Positions 16,198-25,005 of a stretch of DNA of 64,000 nt are shown here, piece by piece; the stretch's first letter is position 1; each line of letters starts with the position of its first letter. Source of the stretch: an uncultured Verrucomicrobiae bacterium (GTDB taxonomy: Bacteria > Verrucomicrobiota > Verrucomicrobiia > Limisphaerales > UBA1096). The position numbers and the translations under genes are program-made. The stretch covers positions 1-64,000 of the forward strand of contig CALJHX010000030.1 in assembly GCA_937770485.1 (NCBI GenBank), in the 5' to 3' direction. Under the pieces are notes generated by a model. That model saw nothing but the letters and a program-made list of their open reading frames with translations, was not told the DNA's origin and made no database searches.

Positions 16198-18024
16198 TTA
16201 CTTTGCGGGTTGGGCCTGCGGCGTGAAGTCTTCCTTGGCGCCCGGTACGCTGTACTCGTACGGGTCACGATAAACTTTAATCTCTTTGGTAAAGTTACCG
16301 TGCGGCGGAGGCGTCGGGGTTTCCCACTCCAGCGTGGTGGCCTGCCACGGGTTGTCGGACTTGACCTTCTCCCCGTGTTTCACACTCCAGAACAAGTTAA
16401 AAATGAAAGGCAACTGTGCTATAAGCATCGCCCAAGCGGCAGCCGAGATGGATACGTTCAACCCCATGATTGTGTCGCCCAAAGCGCCCACTGTGATGTC
16501 TGCGTTATCCGGGTTGGCCAGAGAGTAGGTGGCCCCGCCGTCGGACATGCGTCGGCTCATCCCGGCCATGCCCTGCGCAAACATCGGCATAAAAATCAAG
16601 TTCATGAAAATAAGCGACCCCCAGAAGTGTACCCTGCCCAAGAACTCGTTCATTATTCGCCCAGTCATCTTCGGGAACCAGTAATAGACGCCAGCGAAGA
16701 TGGCGAAGATGGTTCCCGGCGCGACTACGTAATGAAAATGAGCGATGACATAATAACTATCGTGCAGCGCCACATCGCTGAAATTGAAGCCTAGAGGTAG
16801 GCCGGTAAGCCCCCCAATGCCGAACATCGGCAGGAACGCCAGCGCAAATAGCATCGGCGTGTTGAACCGTATCGACCCACCCCACAACGATATGAACAGG
16901 CACGTCAAGATGATGATCGATGGAATCGAAATGATAAGTGTGGTGGTCTGAAAAAACGCGCTGATCACTGTGCCCATTCCGGTCATGTACATGTGGTGCG
17001 CCCACACGATGAACGCCAGGAAACCGAGCACCACCACCGAGCCGACAAGGTATTTGTAACCCCAGATGGGCTTGCGGGTGTTGTTGGCAATAATCTCCGC
17101 CACGATACCCATCCCGGGCAAAACCAGCACATAAACCTCTGGATGTGCAAGGAACCAAAACAAGTGCTGCCACAACAGCGGACTGCCGCCACCACTGACA
17201 TCAACATCCTGCCCGCCCACCACCAGACCGGTTGGCAGAAAGAAACTCGTTTCAATCACGCGATCCATCAACTGCATGATCCCGGCAGCTTCCAGCGGCG
17301 GAAAGGCGAGTAACAAAAGAAACGCCGTGACGAACTGAGCCCAGACAAAGAACGGCAACCGAAGCCAGGTCATGCCAGGGGCACGCAGGTTGATGATGGT
17401 GACGATGAAGTTCACCGCACCCAGCAGCGACGAAGTGATTAGCATTATCATGCCTATCAGCCAGTAGGTCTGTCCGTCGGTGGGAATCACAGATGCGAGC
17501 GGCGAGTACGATGTCCAACCCGCCTGGGCAGCTCCGCCCGGGATGAAGAAACTGACCGTCATGATGACGCACCCCAAAAAGAATGACCAGAAACTGGCCA
17601 TGTTCAATCGGGGGAAGGCCATGTCAACCGCACCGATTTGCAGCGGAACCACGTAGTTGCCAAACGCCGCAAACGCCGCCGGCACAATGCCCATGAACAC
17701 CATAATCGTGCCGTGCATCGCACCGAACACGTTGTAAAGCTCGGCGCTCATCACGCCACCAGGCGCGACGCTGTTACCCAGCAGCGCTTCAATCAACGGC
17801 CCCACAAACGGGACCGGCTGCCCCTCGTAGGCCATCGACCACCGCATAGTGGCGATCAGGCAAAATCCGAAAAACAAAAAGGCAAGACCACAGAACCCGT
17901 ACTGTATACCGATAACCTTGTGATCGGTGGAGAAAATGTACGTTCGCCAAAAACTCTGTTCGTGGTGCTCATGATGCTCCTCTATTACTTCAGCTGTCTT
18001 GGCCGCCTCTGATATTGCGCTCAT
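16198..18024 (-). CDS. coxA: Cytochrome c oxidase subunit I
   Basis: 608 residues with about 12 membrane helices. Active-site motifs are complete: HPEVYVLVLPGMGI near residue 298 (CuB His cross-linked to Tyr), WAHHMYMTGM near residue 341 (CuB His pair) and HDSYYVIAHFHYVV near residue 425 (heme His ligands). It is an A-type proton-pumping heme-copper oxidase catalysing reduction of O2 to water. The C-terminus (PPPHGNFTKEIKVYRDPYEY) is typical of aa3/caa3 enzymes in related phyla. It lies 15 bases upstream of coxC in the operon and downstream of the heme A biosynthesis genes. Confidence 0.97.
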   Translation of the reverse strand: MSAISEAAKTAEVIEEHHEHHEQSFWRTYIFSTDHKVIGIQYGFCGLAFLFFGFCLIATMRWSMAYEGQPVPFVGPLIEALLGNSVAPGGVMSAELYNVFGAMHGTIMVFMGIVPAAFAAFGNYVVPLQIGAVDMAFPRLNMASFWSFFLGCVIMTVSFFIPGGAAQAGWTSYSPLASVIPTDGQTYWLIGMIMLITSSLLGAVNFIVTIINLRAPGMTWLRLPFFVWAQFVTAFLLLLAFPPLEAAGIMQLMDRVIETSFFLPTGLVVGGQDVDVSGGGSPLLWQHLFWFLAHPEVYVLVLPGMGIVAEIIANNTRKPIWGYKYLVGSVVVLGFLAFIVWAHHMYMTGMGTVISAFFQTTTLIISIPSIIILTCLFISLWGGSIRFNTPMLFALAFLPMFGIGGLTGLPLGFNFSDVALHDSYYVIAHFHYVVAPGTIFAIFAGVYYWFPKMTGRIMNEFLGRVHFWGSLIFMNLIFMPMFAQGMAGMSRRMSDGGATYSLANPDNADITVGALGDTIMGLNVSISAAAWAMLIAQLPFIFNLFWSVKHGEKVKSDNPWQATTLEWETPTPPPHGNFTKEIKVYRDPYEYSVPGAKEDFTPQAQPAK

Positions 18025-18129
18025 TACAAAAAATTACTCAAAAAAAACTGTGCCCTGTCCCATCCGGTATCGCCGCAAAAGCGACTCAGGCTATCGGTTT
18101 GCCCACTCCTCTGTCAATCGTCGCGTGCA

Positions 18130-19059
18130 TCAACCTCCAATTTTCAACTTGTCCACCACCATCAATCCCAACAGCAGCGGCAGGTAAATGATGGAGGCAA
18201 AAAACAGAACCCGTGCGCTTTGCCTGTTCAACTCCCGCGAAAACCGTATTGCGGCCCACAAAAAAAGCCCTCCCAACAGCACCGCCCCGGAAACGTAAAC
18301 CGGCCCGGCTAATTTCATCACAAACGGCATCAGGCTGGCAATGCACAAAAGGAGGGTGTGACTGATCGCCTGCCGTCCGGTTCGCGCCCCGCCATCAACC
18401 GCACTTGGCATCATCACAAAGCCTGCCTTCTCGTAGTCATCACGGTACATCCAGGCGATCGCCATGAAATGCGGCATCTGCCAGAAAAATAAAATCCCAA
18501 ATAAAATCCAACCCTGCGGAAATTCCACCCCGCCCCGGGCCGCAGCCCACCCCATAAGCGGCGGCACCGCTCCGGGAATCGCCCCAATAACGGTATTCCA
18601 CTCTGACGTGCGCTTGAGGGGCGTGTAAATAAAAAGGTACGTCACCAGCGTCACCGCCCCTAGCACCGCCACCAGCAAATTCACCCAGACGGCCAGGGAC
18701 AACAACCCTCCCACCGAGACCGCGCCGCCAAGCAGCAACGCCGCCTCCGTGCCGATTTGCCCGCTGGGCAGCGGACGAATGGCCGTGCGCTCCATCTTCG
18801 CGTCGTGTTCGCGCTCAAGATACTGGTTCAGAATCGACGCGCCGGCCGCCAACAACCCTGTGCCCAACAGCGTCAAGCCAAGCTTGGCCAAGTTCTGCGC
18901 CAAACCGCCGCTCTCCGCATTGAGCCCCAAGTAAAACCCAACCAACGTGGTGATCAGCACCATCGTCGTCAACCGCAGCTTAACCAACTCGGAGAAAACA
19001 GACCAAGCCGTCGACTGGCTCCCCTCATTTTTTTTTGCATCTAGAACCGTTTTATCCAT
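18130..19059 (-). CDS. ctaB: Protoheme IX farnesyltransferase
   Basis: 309 residues, a UbiA-type membrane prenyltransferase that makes heme O from protoheme and farnesyl diphosphate. The first Asp-rich motif region is NQYLEREHDAKMERTAIRPL, and the second block YTPLKRTSEWNTVIGAIPGA precedes PPLMGWAA, both diagnostic. Several membrane helices follow. ATG 19057-19059 is 9 bases past the ctaA stop; a TTG four codons earlier is less likely. It supplies heme O to heme A synthase, coded by the gene directly upstream. Confidence 0.95.
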   Translation of the reverse strand: MDKTVLDAKKNEGSQSTAWSVFSELVKLRLTTMVLITTLVGFYLGLNAESGGLAQNLAKLGLTLLGTGLLAAGASILNQYLEREHDAKMERTAIRPLPSGQIGTEAALLLGGAVSVGGLLSLAVWVNLLVAVLGAVTLVTYLFIYTPLKRTSEWNTVIGAIPGAVPPLMGWAAARGGVEFPQGWILFGILFFWQMPHFMAIAWMYRDDYEKAGFVMMPSAVDGGARTGRQAISHTLLLCIASLMPFVMKLAGPVYVSGAVLLGGLFLWAAIRFSRELNRQSARVLFFASIIYLPLLLGLMVVDKLKIGG

Positions 19060-19067
19060 CAAAATAA

Positions 19068-20210
19068 TCAAACCGCCATCGCCGCCGCTTGGACTGGATC
19101 AATCGCCCTGCCATCACTGCGCTTGGCCTGGCGCTCAGCCGCTTCCACACCATCGCCGACAAACACGCACCGCTTCGCCGCCAGCAGCAGCAAACTGCTC
19201 AATGCGAGGCAGGCCGCGCCCAGCACCACATGCCCCGTGGCCACGTCCGCCGCCTTGTTACTCAAAATCGTCCAGATTCCCATGCCGGCCTGTGCGACGA
19301 CCATCGCCAGCAGCACATAACCCGCCTTCGTAAAAGCGTGCGCGTGGCCAAGCCGCCGCCGCGCCTTCACCGCAAAAGCCACTACCAAGGCCAGCGTCGC
19401 CACCGCGCCCAGCCGGTGCAGCATCTGCAGCCAAACATGCCACGATAAAATCTCGTGCCCACTGGCGAGGAACGTCTTCGGATTCCCCTGCGCGTCAAGC
19501 AACTGGTTTGCTGCGTGGAGGCTTTTTTGTAATTCGTAACGGTTCTCGTTGTAAGTGGCGACCGAGGCCTCATCCGTCGCCGGCCAAACTTGGCCGTGCG
19601 CCAGCGGAAAATCCCAAATCGCCAAACCGGCATGCTGATGCCGCATCGTCGCCCCAAGCAGTAGCTGCACAAAAACCAGGCAAATCACAGCCACTAAAAT
19701 GCCCTTGAGCGGTACAAAACCGGCCCGGTCGCTCACGTTCACCCGCTGCCACCAAGCGCTGGTAACCAGTGCGATCGCACAAACCAAGATCAGGAACAAC
19801 TGCGCCACGGCACCGTGAATCAGCCCCAGGTTTTGATTGATCTCAGTCACTCGCAGCCCGCCGAGTAACCCCTGCATCACGACCAGAACAAACGCACCAG
19901 TCCCGAGCAAGCGCACCCATTTTCGGGCTTCTTTCACCCAAAGCCAGATCGCCAAGCCGATGGTCAAAAACCCGACAAACGAAGCCATCAACCGGTGGAA
20001 ATGCTCCTCAAATACGCCGAACTTCCCGAGCCATTGGTCGAATGGCACCAAAAACATGTTGTATCCGTAGGTAGTCGGCCAATCCGGAACGGCCATCCCC
20101 ACCCCTTTGCTCGTCACCAATCCGCCAATTCCAATAAGAACCAGTGTCGCCAATGCAGTGAACATAGCGAACCGGTGCAACCAAGGGTTATCCTGCGATC
20201 TTGCAGACAT
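19068..20210 (-). CDS. ctaA: Heme A synthase (COX15/CtaA family)
   Basis: 380 residues with eight membrane helices. Recognisable blocks are GGLVTSKGVGMAVPDWPTTY, FEEHFHRLMASFVGFLT, LLGGLRVTEINQNLGLIHG, LLGATMRHQHAGLAIWDFP and MLHRLGAVATLAL, with the conserved heme-ligand histidines (EHFHR, IHGAVAQ, RHQHAG, MLHRLG). It oxidises the heme O methyl group to formyl to yield heme A for subunit I. The long AIDPVQAAAMAV tail is unremarkable. First gene of the oxidase operon; ATG 20208-20210 is preferred to a TTG five codons earlier. The promoter should lie in 20211-20300. Confidence 0.95.
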   Translation of the reverse strand: MSARSQDNPWLHRFAMFTALATLVLIGIGGLVTSKGVGMAVPDWPTTYGYNMFLVPFDQWLGKFGVFEEHFHRLMASFVGFLTIGLAIWLWVKEARKWVRLLGTGAFVLVVMQGLLGGLRVTEINQNLGLIHGAVAQLFLILVCAIALVTSAWWQRVNVSDRAGFVPLKGILVAVICLVFVQLLLGATMRHQHAGLAIWDFPLAHGQVWPATDEASVATYNENRYELQKSLHAANQLLDAQGNPKTFLASGHEILSWHVWLQMLHRLGAVATLALVVAFAVKARRRLGHAHAFTKAGYVLLAMVVAQAGMGIWTILSNKAADVATGHVVLGAACLALSSLLLLAAKRCVFVGDGVEAAERQAKRSDGRAIDPVQAAAMAV

Positions 20211-20388
20211 CAAAATCCGAAGCAATCCAGTAAAAAAAACAAGCGTCCTAACCTGCTTTCAACTCAAGCAGCAAGAAACTTATCACCGGAAAAAAGGCGC
20301 GGCAACTTCATTGTGAAAAAATTCACAATCTCGCCTCTCGCCGCTTTCCCCACTTGGCTTCATCCCCACCTCTCTCCGAATGCAGTTG

Positions 20389-20410
20389 GCCGGGCAAATT
20401 GCGTCCCGGC
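20389..20410 (+). terminator. Hairpin in the leader of the glutamate dehydrogenase gene
   Basis: GCCGGG (20389-20394), a 10-base loop and CCCGGC (20405-20410), followed by an AT-rich stretch with short T-runs, about 75 bases before the start codon. It could act as an attenuator or only protect the mRNA end; no riboswitch class is recognised. Confidence 0.3.
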
Positions 20411-20483
20411 GAAATTATTCTGTTTACAACGGAGTCTCAAATCGCTTGGCTTCCGTTGCAACTGTCAGATCGACAAACCAATC

Positions 20484-21899
20484 ATGAACGAACCCAACGA
20501 AATCACCTTCCGCGAAAGCGTCGACCGGATGTTCGACCGCGCCACAGCCACCATGGATCTGCCGCTTGGCCTCGCCGAACAGATCCGAAGCTGCAACTCG
20601 GTCTATCAGGTGCAGTTCGGAGTCAAGTTGGGAGACCGTTATGAGGTGTTCACCGGCTGGCGCGCCGTCCACAGCGAACACATCCTGCCGGTCAAGGGAG
20701 GCATCCGTTACGCCGACTTCGCCAACCAGGACGAGGTCGAGGCGTTGGCGGCTTTAATGTCGTACAAGTGCGCCATCGTGATGATTCCGTTTGGCGGCTC
20801 CAAGGGCGCGCTCAAGATCGACCCAAGGCAGTACAGTGAAAAGGATCTCGAGAAAATCACACGCCGTTTTGCCCAGGAATTGGCCAAGCGCGATCTCATC
20901 CACCCTAGCCTCAACGTGCCCGCACCCGACATGGGCACCGGCGAACGCGAAATGGGCTGGATCTCCGACACATATCAGTCCCTGTTCCCAGAGCAGGCAA
21001 ACGGCATGGGCTGCGTGACCGGTAAACCGGTGCACCTCGGAGGCATTGACGGCCGTGTCGAGGCCACCGGCCGAGGCGTGCAGTATGGCCTACGCGAGTA
21101 CTTTCGCCACCCCGAAGACATTGCCCGCGCCAGGCTCGACGGCTCACTCGAGGGCAAACGCATCGTCGTGCAGGGCCTCGGTAACGTTGGCTACCATGCC
21201 GCCAAGTTTCTCAGCGAGGAGGACGGCGCGAAGATCACCAGTATCATCGAGCGCGACGGCGCAATTAGCTCCGCCGACGGCCTCGACGTCGAGGCAGTCA
21301 AGGCGCACATCGCCGCGAACCACGGAGTCAAAGGGTTCCCCGGCGCAGACTATACCGAGGACGGCCCGGCGATGCTCGAGGCTGAGTGCGACATCCTCAT
21401 CCCCGCAGCGATGGAGGGCGTCATTACCCGCCAAAACGCCGCCAAAATCCAGGCTCCGCTCATCGCTGAGGCGGCCAACGGCCCGGTCACCTACGCCGCC
21501 GATGAGATTCTCCGGGAAAAGGGAACCGTTATCATCCCGGACGCCTACCTCAATGCAGGCGGCGTCACTGTCTCCTATTTTGAATGGGTGAAAAACCTCG
21601 CCCGCATTCGGTTCGGCTACCTCGAGCGCCGCAACGAGGAGCGCCGCGGCCAGATGCTTGTCGAGGCCCTCGAGAAGATGCTCAACACCACCGTCCCGCA
21701 GGAAATCCGCGACCAACTCACCACCGGCTCAGACGAACTCGCCCTCGTCCGCTCCGGCCTCGACGACACCATGCGTAACGCCTACAACAACATACGCGAC
21801 ATCTTCAATGCCCGCGAAAAAGTCGTCGACCTCCGCACAGCCGCCTTCGTCTGCGGCATCGAGCGTATCGCCAAGCGCTACGAAAGCATGGGCATCTAA
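20484..21899 (+). CDS. gdhA: Glutamate dehydrogenase (Glu/Leu/Phe/Val family)
   Basis: 471 residues, oxidative deamination of glutamate or the reverse amination. Substrate-site Lys lies in LPVKGGIRYA near residue 73, and the second Lys block reads SYKCAIVMIPFGGSKGAL. The catalytic Asp is in VPAPDMGTGEREM near residue 147, and the Rossmann motif is VVQGLGNVGYHAAKF near residue 231. TGKPVHLGGIDGRVEATGRG is typical of the GDH family rather than leucine dehydrogenase. The coding frame extends far upstream, but ATG 20484 begins the conserved protein. Cofactor choice cannot be settled by eye. It stands alone after a leader with a hairpin. Confidence 0.92.
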   Translation: MNEPNEITFRESVDRMFDRATATMDLPLGLAEQIRSCNSVYQVQFGVKLGDRYEVFTGWRAVHSEHILPVKGGIRYADFANQDEVEALAALMSYKCAIVMIPFGGSKGALKIDPRQYSEKDLEKITRRFAQELAKRDLIHPSLNVPAPDMGTGEREMGWISDTYQSLFPEQANGMGCVTGKPVHLGGIDGRVEATGRGVQYGLREYFRHPEDIARARLDGSLEGKRIVVQGLGNVGYHAAKFLSEEDGAKITSIIERDGAISSADGLDVEAVKAHIAANHGVKGFPGADYTEDGPAMLEAECDILIPAAMEGVITRQNAAKIQAPLIAEAANGPVTYAADEILREKGTVIIPDAYLNAGGVTVSYFEWVKNLARIRFGYLERRNEERRGQMLVEALEKMLNTTVPQEIRDQLTTGSDELALVRSGLDDTMRNAYNNIRDIFNAREKVVDLRTAAFVCGIERIAKRYESMGI

Positions 21900-22130
21900 A
21901 GAGAGTTTCAAGTTTTCAGTATCCGTATTCATCCGTGAAATCCGCGTCTCAAAAAGTTTTCAGCTCAAAACGGCACGTAGATTTTCAGGATTCACAGGAT
22001 TTACCCTTTTTTTCCTGCCAACCAGCGTTCATCTGCGTCCCCTTTTTTTGAGGTTTTCGTGCCTTTCCTAATTGAAGGTTCCGGTTCCAGCTTCACTTTG
22101 GTGCCGCAACGATTAGTCTGTCGCCGCTTT

Positions 22131-23549
22131 ATGGGCTTGAAAGTCTTTAATACCCTGTCGCGTTCGATCGAGCCGTTCGTGCCGCTCAATCCCGCCGGAA
22201 AAAAGGTCGGCATCTACTGCTGCGGCCCAACCGTGCACGACTTCGCGCACATCGGGAACTTCCGCACGTTCGTCTTTGCCGACATCGTTCGGCGCCACCT
22301 CACCTTCCACGGCTTCGACGTGCGGCACGTCATGAACATCACCGACGTGGAGGACAAAATCATCCGGCGCGTCAACGAGTCAGGCAAGTCGCTGGCCGAG
22401 TTCACCGGCGAATTCGAGCAGGCCTTCTTCGCCGACCTCGAGGCGCTTGGCTGCCAAATGCCGCACGACCGGCCGCACGCCACCGCGTTCATCGGCCCGA
22501 TCATCAAGCTTATCAAAAAGCTCGAGTCGACCGGCCTCGCCTACAAGGCCAACGACGGCTCCGTCTATTTCAGTATCGAGAAATACCGCGAAGCCGGAAA
22601 CAAATACGGTCAACTGCTCAACATCAATCTCGACGAAATGCGCCCCGGCGAACGCGTCAGCAGCGACGAGTACGAAAAGGAATCGGTCGCCGACTTCGCC
22701 CTCTGGAAGGCGCGCGTGCCGGAGGACGGCGAGGTGTTTTGGGATAGCCCGTGGGGCGAGGGCCGACCCGGCTGGCACATCGAGTGCAGCGCAATGAGCA
22801 TGGAACTGCTCGGGCCAAGTTTCGACCTCCACCTCGGCGGCGAGGACTTGGTGTTCCCCCATCACGAGGACGAGATCGCCCAGAGCGAAGGCGCCTGCCT
22901 GCAATGCGACGGACACAAGTTCGTCAAGTACTGGATGCACGGCGCGCACCTGCTCGTTGAGGGCAAAAAAATGAGCAAGTCGCTCGGCAATTTTTTTACG
23001 CTGCGCGATCTACTGGCCAAGGGCAGCGCCGGGCGTGAGGTGCGTTACCTCATGATCTCGGCCCACTACCGCGAGACATTCAACTTCACGCTCGACAACC
23101 TGGCCGGTGCAAAAACCGCACTGGGCCGCATCGACGAATGCACCGCCAGGCTGCGCGAACTCGCGCTTGGCCAAGCGACCGAACCAACCGCCGACTCGCC
23201 GCTCGTCACGCGCTTCACGGAGGCGATGGACGACGACCTCAACGTCTCCGCCGCCTGGGGCGCGGTGTTCGACTGGGTGCGCGACACCAACCGCAAACTG
23301 GCAGCCAATGATCTCACCGCCAAGACCGCGGCAACCGAGCTGGCCAACTGGGAATACATCAATAGTGTGCTCGGCATCGAGTCGGTCGAGGAAGAAGCGC
23401 CGCCGGAAATCGCCGCCCTCGCCGAGGAACGCCAAGCCGCCCGCAAGGCCAAAAACTTCACCCGCTCCGACCAAATCCGCGACGAACTCGCCGCCCAAGG
23501 CTGGATCATCGAAGACACCCCAAAAGGCCCCCGAGTCAAGCGCGCTTAA
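22131..23549 (+). CDS. cysS: Cysteinyl-tRNA synthetase
   Basis: 472 residues, class I aminoacyl-tRNA synthetase charging tRNA-Cys. HIGH-type motif in CGPTVHDFAHIGNFRTF near residue 35, zinc-site blocks ECSAMSMELLG and FPHHEDEIAQSE with the Cys/His ligands, and KMSKSLGN near residue 278. The C-terminal helical region is normal. ATG 22131 is preferred to an upstream in-frame ATG because it directly precedes GLKVFNTLSR, the usual start. A copy of the CTTGGCCAAG palindrome (23166-23175) codes LALGQAT. Confidence 0.97.
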   Translation: MGLKVFNTLSRSIEPFVPLNPAGKKVGIYCCGPTVHDFAHIGNFRTFVFADIVRRHLTFHGFDVRHVMNITDVEDKIIRRVNESGKSLAEFTGEFEQAFFADLEALGCQMPHDRPHATAFIGPIIKLIKKLESTGLAYKANDGSVYFSIEKYREAGNKYGQLLNINLDEMRPGERVSSDEYEKESVADFALWKARVPEDGEVFWDSPWGEGRPGWHIECSAMSMELLGPSFDLHLGGEDLVFPHHEDEIAQSEGACLQCDGHKFVKYWMHGAHLLVEGKKMSKSLGNFFTLRDLLAKGSAGREVRYLMISAHYRETFNFTLDNLAGAKTALGRIDECTARLRELALGQATEPTADSPLVTRFTEAMDDDLNVSAAWGAVFDWVRDTNRKLAANDLTAKTAATELANWEYINSVLGIESVEEEAPPEIAALAEERQAARKAKNFTRSDQIRDELAAQGWIIEDTPKGPRVKRA

Positions 23550-23566
23550 TCCAAGCACCACACCAC

Positions 23567-23643
23567 GCGGGAAGAGAGGGACGAGTTCCACCTCGTCCGA
23601 AATTATTATTGAAATAGGGCAAGGTGGAACTTGCCCCTCCCGC
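23567..23643. repeat. REPIN-like pair of hairpins with complementary loops
   Basis: Between the convergent cysS and lipoyl-transferase genes. Hairpin 1 (23579-23598) has arms GGACGAG/CTCGTCC and loop TTCCAC. Hairpin 2 (23617-23636) has arms GGGCAAG/CTTGCCC and loop GTGGAA, the exact complement of loop 1. Flanks GCGGGA and TCCCGC also pair, so the whole block can form one larger cruciform. It may also end transcription from both sides. Confidence 0.75.
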
Positions 23644-23657
23644 ACTCCAAAAGGCGT

Positions 23658-24338
23658 TCACCGTTTTTGATTGTGGACATTGGTGGCGTATTTGCGCTTG
23701 GCCAAACTGGTCGATTCATCGATGAACGACCCGCCCGGCTGCCACTCGCTCCAATCGCTCTCCGCCAGCATTGCGATCTCCCACGCCTCTCGATCAATGC
23801 CGGTGGACTTGGCCTGCACCGAACCTTGGATTAGCAGACCGTCGCGGTTGCGGCGCTGGGCGGCCCCGGCGATTTTTTGCCCGATAAAAAGAAGGTCGCA
23901 CTTTTCCGCGCCAACGAAGCATTGCCCCGGCCCAGTCGCTCGCGTTTCCGGGCAAAGCTCGGCCCCCACACCACAAACCTCAAACGCATGACGAACCCAT
24001 TCGTGCACACATCGGTAACTCTCTTCAGCTTTCAGTTGCCACACCGGATGAGCCGGCGGGAAAGTCAGGCTGTACGTCCACTCTGCCTCGTCGTGCAACA
24101 CAACCCCCCCGCCAGTCGGTCGGCGGATGAGCGGTCGCAACCCGGTCAAATCCTCCACATCGGCGTATCGTTGAAAATACCCGAACGACGCCGATGGCTG
24201 ATCCCACGAATAAAACCGCAGCACCGCTTGGCCAAGCGCGGCGGCGTGATGCAGAAGCAGCTCGTCCGCAGCCATGTTCCAAGCCGGCGAACTAGCTTGT
24301 ACGCGCCAAACCCGGAGCGCTTGGCCACCGATGTTCAT
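23658..24338 (-). CDS. Lipoyl/octanoyl transferase (LipM/LplA-like)
   Basis: 226 residues of the BPL_LplA_LipB fold. Motifs: NMAADELLLHH, SFGYFQRY, the lipoyl-binding RRPTGGGVVLHD, and GQCFVGAEKCDLLFIGQKIAGAAQRR followed by LLIQGSV. The Cys in GQCF matches the acyl-carrying Cys of octanoyltransferase LipM, and the absence of the C-terminal LplA accessory domain also favours LipM/LipL over lipoate ligase. Role: attaches octanoyl or lipoyl groups to lipoyl domains such as those of GcvH or E2 subunits. It overlaps the nth gene by 4 bases. Confidence 0.85.
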   Translation of the reverse strand: MNIGGQALRVWRVQASSPAWNMAADELLLHHAAALGQAVLRFYSWDQPSASFGYFQRYADVEDLTGLRPLIRRPTGGGVVLHDEAEWTYSLTFPPAHPVWQLKAEESYRCVHEWVRHAFEVCGVGAELCPETRATGPGQCFVGAEKCDLLFIGQKIAGAAQRRNRDGLLIQGSVQAKSTGIDREAWEIAMLAESDWSEWQPGGSFIDESTSLAKRKYATNVHNQKR

Positions 24339-25000
24339 TCGCGATATTCACCGTCTTTTTCCGACGGACAAAGCGGGGCGATCTCGCACTCGCCGCACTC
24401 TGGCTTTCTCGCGGAGCAGCGGCGGCGCCCATGAAAAATCAGCCAGTGGCTGAGCATCATCCAGTCGGCGCGCGGCACAAGTTTTTGCAGCGCGACCTCG
24501 GTTTTCTCCGGCGTCTTTTCCGCCGTCAAGCCAAGCCGCCTGGCCAGTCGCCCCACGTGCGTATCGACGACGATGCCATCGTTGACGCCGAACGCGTTGC
24601 CGAGCACGACGTTGGCCGTCTTGCGCCCCACTCCGGCCAGGGCGACGAGCGCATCCATCGTCGCCGGCACATTGCCGCCGTGCGAATCGACGAGCACGCG
24701 ACAGCAGTTTTGGATGCTCTTAGCCTTGTTGCGAAACAGACCGATCCGCTTGATGTCCTCCTGCAATTCATCCAGCGGCACTGCGGCGTAGTCAGGGGCG
24801 CGACGATATTTTTTGAACAAGTCCGCAGTGACGATGTTAACCTGCTTGTCGGTGCATTGCGCGGAGAGAATCGTCGCGATCAACAACTCGAGCGGATTGC
24901 GGTGGTCGAGTTCGCAATGCGCATCGGGATACGTCGCACGCAAGCCGCCGATGATTTTCGCCGTGCGTTCGATCTTGGCCTTCTTGGATTCTCGAGGCAT
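24335..25000 (-). CDS. nth: Endonuclease III
   Basis: 221 residues, base-excision repair DNA glycosylase/AP lyase for oxidised pyrimidines. LLIATILSAQCTDKQVN opens the helix-hairpin-helix fold. The HhH motif ALAGVGRKTANVVLG carries the catalytic Lys, and VVDTHVGRLARRLGL carries the catalytic Asp. The four [4Fe-4S] cysteines have exact C-x6-C-x2-C-x5-C spacing in CSARKPECGECEIAPLC. Upstream neighbour of the lipoyl transferase gene, with 4-base overlap. Confidence 0.96.
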   Translation of the reverse strand: MPRESKKAKIERTAKIIGGLRATYPDAHCELDHRNPLELLIATILSAQCTDKQVNIVTADLFKKYRRAPDYAAVPLDELQEDIKRIGLFRNKAKSIQNCCRVLVDSHGGNVPATMDALVALAGVGRKTANVVLGNAFGVNDGIVVDTHVGRLARRLGLTAEKTPEKTEVALQKLVPRADWMMLSHWLIFHGRRRCSARKPECGECEIAPLCPSEKDGEYRE

Positions 25001-25005
25001 TAAAA

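Noticed and set aside
19995-20483. 163 extra N-terminal codons for glutamate dehydrogenase
   Set aside because: The added translation is antisense to ctaA and has no homology to the family; ATG 20484 starts the conserved protein.
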